Shown: one piece after another, positions 63,301-64,000 of the stretch
How positions within the stretch are numbered: position 1 is the first letter of the stretch
Layout: the number at the start of each line of letters is the position of its first letter
Assembly: GCF_030068505.1 (NCBI RefSeq)
Contig: NZ_JAQOSO010000082.1
Span: 110,674-174,673 of the forward strand
Length of the DNA stretch: 64,000 nt
Reading direction: 5' to 3'
Origin: Roseofilum capinflatum BLCC-M114
GTDB taxonomy: Bacteria; Cyanobacteriota; Cyanobacteriia; Cyanobacteriales; Desertifilaceae
Program-made: the position numbers and the translations under genes
The notes under the pieces: model-generated
Told to the model about the DNA's origin: nothing
What the model saw: the letters and a program-made list of their open reading frames with translations, nothing else
The model's database searches: none

Positions 63301-63914
63301 TGATTCAAGACTTACCTGATGTCGTCCTTTCCACCCGCCACCATCAACCCACCACCTTAGATCCGGAGGGCGTTTTGCTCTATTTACGGACGGCTGAAGG
63401 AACCGATGCCCTCGCCTGGGTGGATGCCGAGGGAAATAGCGTCACCCAGTCCCAAATGCGAATTTTACGCATGGCTCGGTGTTCGATCGATACACCAGCC
63501 CTAGAGCATCATCCCCAACATTATGAATTAGTGAAAAAGGCTTCCGAACAGATTAGCGAGCAAAGTAAACGAGTTTCCGGGAGTTTGGGCAGTCCGAAGG
63601 GCGCTAGGGCAAAGATATACACTCGCTTAAATGCTTATTGTGAGTATGTAAAGAATACTACGCCTATTTTAGCTCAAGGTCAAGAGTGGAAGAATTTAAA
63701 GAAAGCGATCGAGATGATCTATAACTATCCTCTCAAACAAAACGCGATCGCCTCTCTAAATCGAGAATTACGGGCTGGAATTTCCGACGAACATTTAGCC
63801 CAAAACGTCACCTATCTAATGGAACATGATGCCTTATGTGTAGTGAGTGCAGACGGTGATTTTGAAGGTGCTAAAGTCATTTGTTCCATGGGTTTATTTG
63901 ACCGGTTATCATGA
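60318..63914 (+). CDS. PLD-like plus SNF2-type helicase, likely anti-phage
   Basis: A 1198-residue protein. The N-terminal 250 residues are a PLD-like nuclease domain with an HxK motif in LLHAKLYLIYRG and GSSNLTFSGL. The helicase core has Walker A GDVVGLGKTLVGTAIAYK at about 325, LVLIDESHNLRN, LTATPYN, and the C-terminal motif VI region QRVGRVDRIGQE. The family with this layout includes stand-alone anti-phage proteins, a role I infer from the architecture only. The ATG at 60318 is used because the open frame upstream overlaps the ketoacyl synthase. An interspersed repeat is inserted in frame at about residues 668-704. Confidence 0.88.
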   Translation: MSGIYDNCDFPLLPQLQQVLQQAYRADFCVGYFNLRGWGKLEAQVEQFRAGAGHNCRLLVGMHKLPNDHLKSLLAIGRGNLKMSQEQTLPLKKVMAQEFREQLTYGVPTTEDEASLKRLQSQLEAGKLEVKLFLRHLLHAKLYLIYRGDRITPRIAYVGSSNLTFSGLRGQGELNVEVTDRDDTEKLEKWFTDRWEDRFSLDISQDLIEVIDESWAGKQRSPFYIYLKMAYHLSQEARDGLSRYQAPKHFGLLEFQEQAVRVAMQHIDKRHGVIIGDVVGLGKTLVGTAIAYKCEEEYGTSTLIICPKNLELMWQGYVDRYGLRGKVVPVSQVEKILPEVPARFRLVLIDESHNLRNREGKRYQAIKKYVEESGSRCILLTATPYNKDYLDLSAQLRLFLRPEQDLGIKPEAYIRDMGGEVKFVWRHPATPVRSLMAFEQSDRPEDWQQLMNRYMLRRTRGFIKNTYAKQDERGAYLEFANGDRFYFPLRRPRTVTFTTDAATDPYARLYSDRVVDTINRLHLPRYGLGNYVISPPKNKKTKGKTSPGQMSLVTGFDHLQPTEAERKILANLSHAGQRLMGFCRTNLFKRLESSGAAFLQSIERHILRNSVYLYAIAQNLPIPIGSQDALLLDSTTDEDSDSLLSQDWEATDMGDTTLYAVMRDSRNDPPTSPLKRGTFTAPLFKGGWGDRDAGHSRANFCNEDTEEPGDDAAGFNPVELEARAATIYDLYQNRYPNRFKWIHPRFFTPELAADLRQDAQALREILAIAGFWDATEDSKLRSLIQLVSAEHPQEKILIFTQFADTARYLSEALETQGITHIGLVTGNSQSDPTTLAHRFSPQSNQKTISPEQEIRVLIATDVLSEGQNLQDARIVVNYDLPWAIIRLIQRVGRVDRIGQEADEIFCYSFLPAEGVEELINLRGRLRDRLKENQEVVGTDEAFFEDDEQREVLLNLYHEKANILDEDEDSGEVDLTSEALQIWQTAIDANPRLKRMIQDLPDVVLSTRHHQPTTLDPEGVLLYLRTAEGTDALAWVDAEGNSVTQSQMRILRMARCSIDTPALEHHPQHYELVKKASEQISEQSKRVSGSLGSPKGARAKIYTRLNAYCEYVKNTTPILAQGQEWKNLKKAIEMIYNYPLKQNAIASLNRELRAGISDEHLAQNVTYLMEHDALCVVSADGDFEGAKVICSMGLFDRLS
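62319..62430. repeat. Interspersed hairpin repeat inside the helicase gene
   Basis: A 70-base block starts gatccccctaca (62319) and ends ggggggatc (62388), with complementary internal runs cccccttaaaaaggggg and cccccctttttaagggggg. It is followed by gatgcagggcatagcagag (62391-62409), the motif shared with 1843 and 32469. The element adds about 37 codons in frame to the helicase, encoding PPTSPLKRGTFTAPLFKGGW. Confidence 0.9.
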
Positions 63915-63948
63915 TCTCAACCCTCTCCCTTTCATGTCCGCAGGAAAA

Positions 63949-64000
63949 TCCCTCTCCCAAGGGAGAGGGACTTTTCTCCCCTTCTCCCGTGGGAGAAGGG
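63949..64000. repeat. GC-rich hairpins after the helicase
   Basis: Hairpin ccctctccc-aa-gggagaggg (63950-63969) and hairpin cttctccc-gt-gggagaag (63981-63998) lie 35 bases after the helicase stop. They are dispersed palindromes that may act as a terminator. The pattern continues beyond the window end. Confidence 0.75.

Overview
The window looks like chromosomal DNA of a cyanobacterium, most likely a filamentous one. The cyanobacterial palindrome GCGATCGC recurs from about 15.3 kb onward. Several gene families are typical of the phylum: a CyaB1-type adenylate cyclase, an ABA4-like membrane protein, a Mo-dependent nitrogenase C-terminal protein, a phasin, Uma2 proteins and GT61/Wzm/Wzt export genes. 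I cannot name the genus from sequence alone.

Layout. (1) 1-14.8 kb is an AT-rich surface-polysaccharide cluster in which I saw no GCGATCGC. It holds glycosyltransferases of families GT2, GT4 and GT61, a GT34-like enzyme, an FkbM and a second methyltransferase, and two copies of a Wzm/Wzt ABC exporter. One exporter copy is intact (11.05-13.2 kb). The other (5.3-6.9 kb) has an intact ATPase but a permease with a large in-frame deletion. Right beside the broken copy, 7.1-7.8 kb is a decayed miniature of the genes that follow the intact copy. So 5.3-7.8 kb is a fossil of a direct tandem duplication. (2) 14.8-18.1 kb is a three-gene operon: a dipeptide epimerase/DgcA-like enolase, a DUF1611/DgcN-like protein and a DUF819 membrane protein. 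It probably serves D-glutamate or cell-wall peptide metabolism. (3) 18.2-35.3 kb is mostly core: PlsC, an MBL-fold protein, pyrophosphatase, an ABA4-like protein, adenylate cyclase, RecN, an ABC1 kinase, tRNA-Gly with an odd array of tRNA 3' fragments, thioredoxin, FabG, an AT-rich FolB/FolK pair, phosphofructokinase and Era.

(4) 35.2-45.2 kb is an accessory region rich in relics: a Uma2 fragment, an intact Uma2, the tail of a tyrosine recombinase and a ParA fragment. It also carries an unrecognised 717-aa coiled-coil/TPR protein, a DUF3782-type nuclease, a C39-like peptidase, a VIT-vWA lipoprotein and a toxin-antitoxin pair whose PIN toxin is broken. Palindromic and direct repeats are dense here. 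(5) 45.3-60.3 kb is mixed: lipase, methyltransferase, hybrid histidine kinase, a TM0106-type nuclease overlapping a GNAT gene, phasin, FKBP, HypD, a degenerate PEP-synthase-like protein, a Mo-nitrogenase C-terminal protein, a Gfo/Idh/MocA oxidoreductase and a ketoacyl synthase. (6) 60.3-63.9 kb is a 1198-aa PLD plus SNF2-type helicase, a likely stand-alone phage-defence protein, carrying an interspersed repeat inserted in frame.

The best candidates for something undescribed are the 717-aa protein with its nuclease and peptidase neighbours, the fossil duplication with its domain-swapped Wzt pair, and the tRNA 3'-fragment array. All calls come from reading the sequence by eye. No database search was possible.
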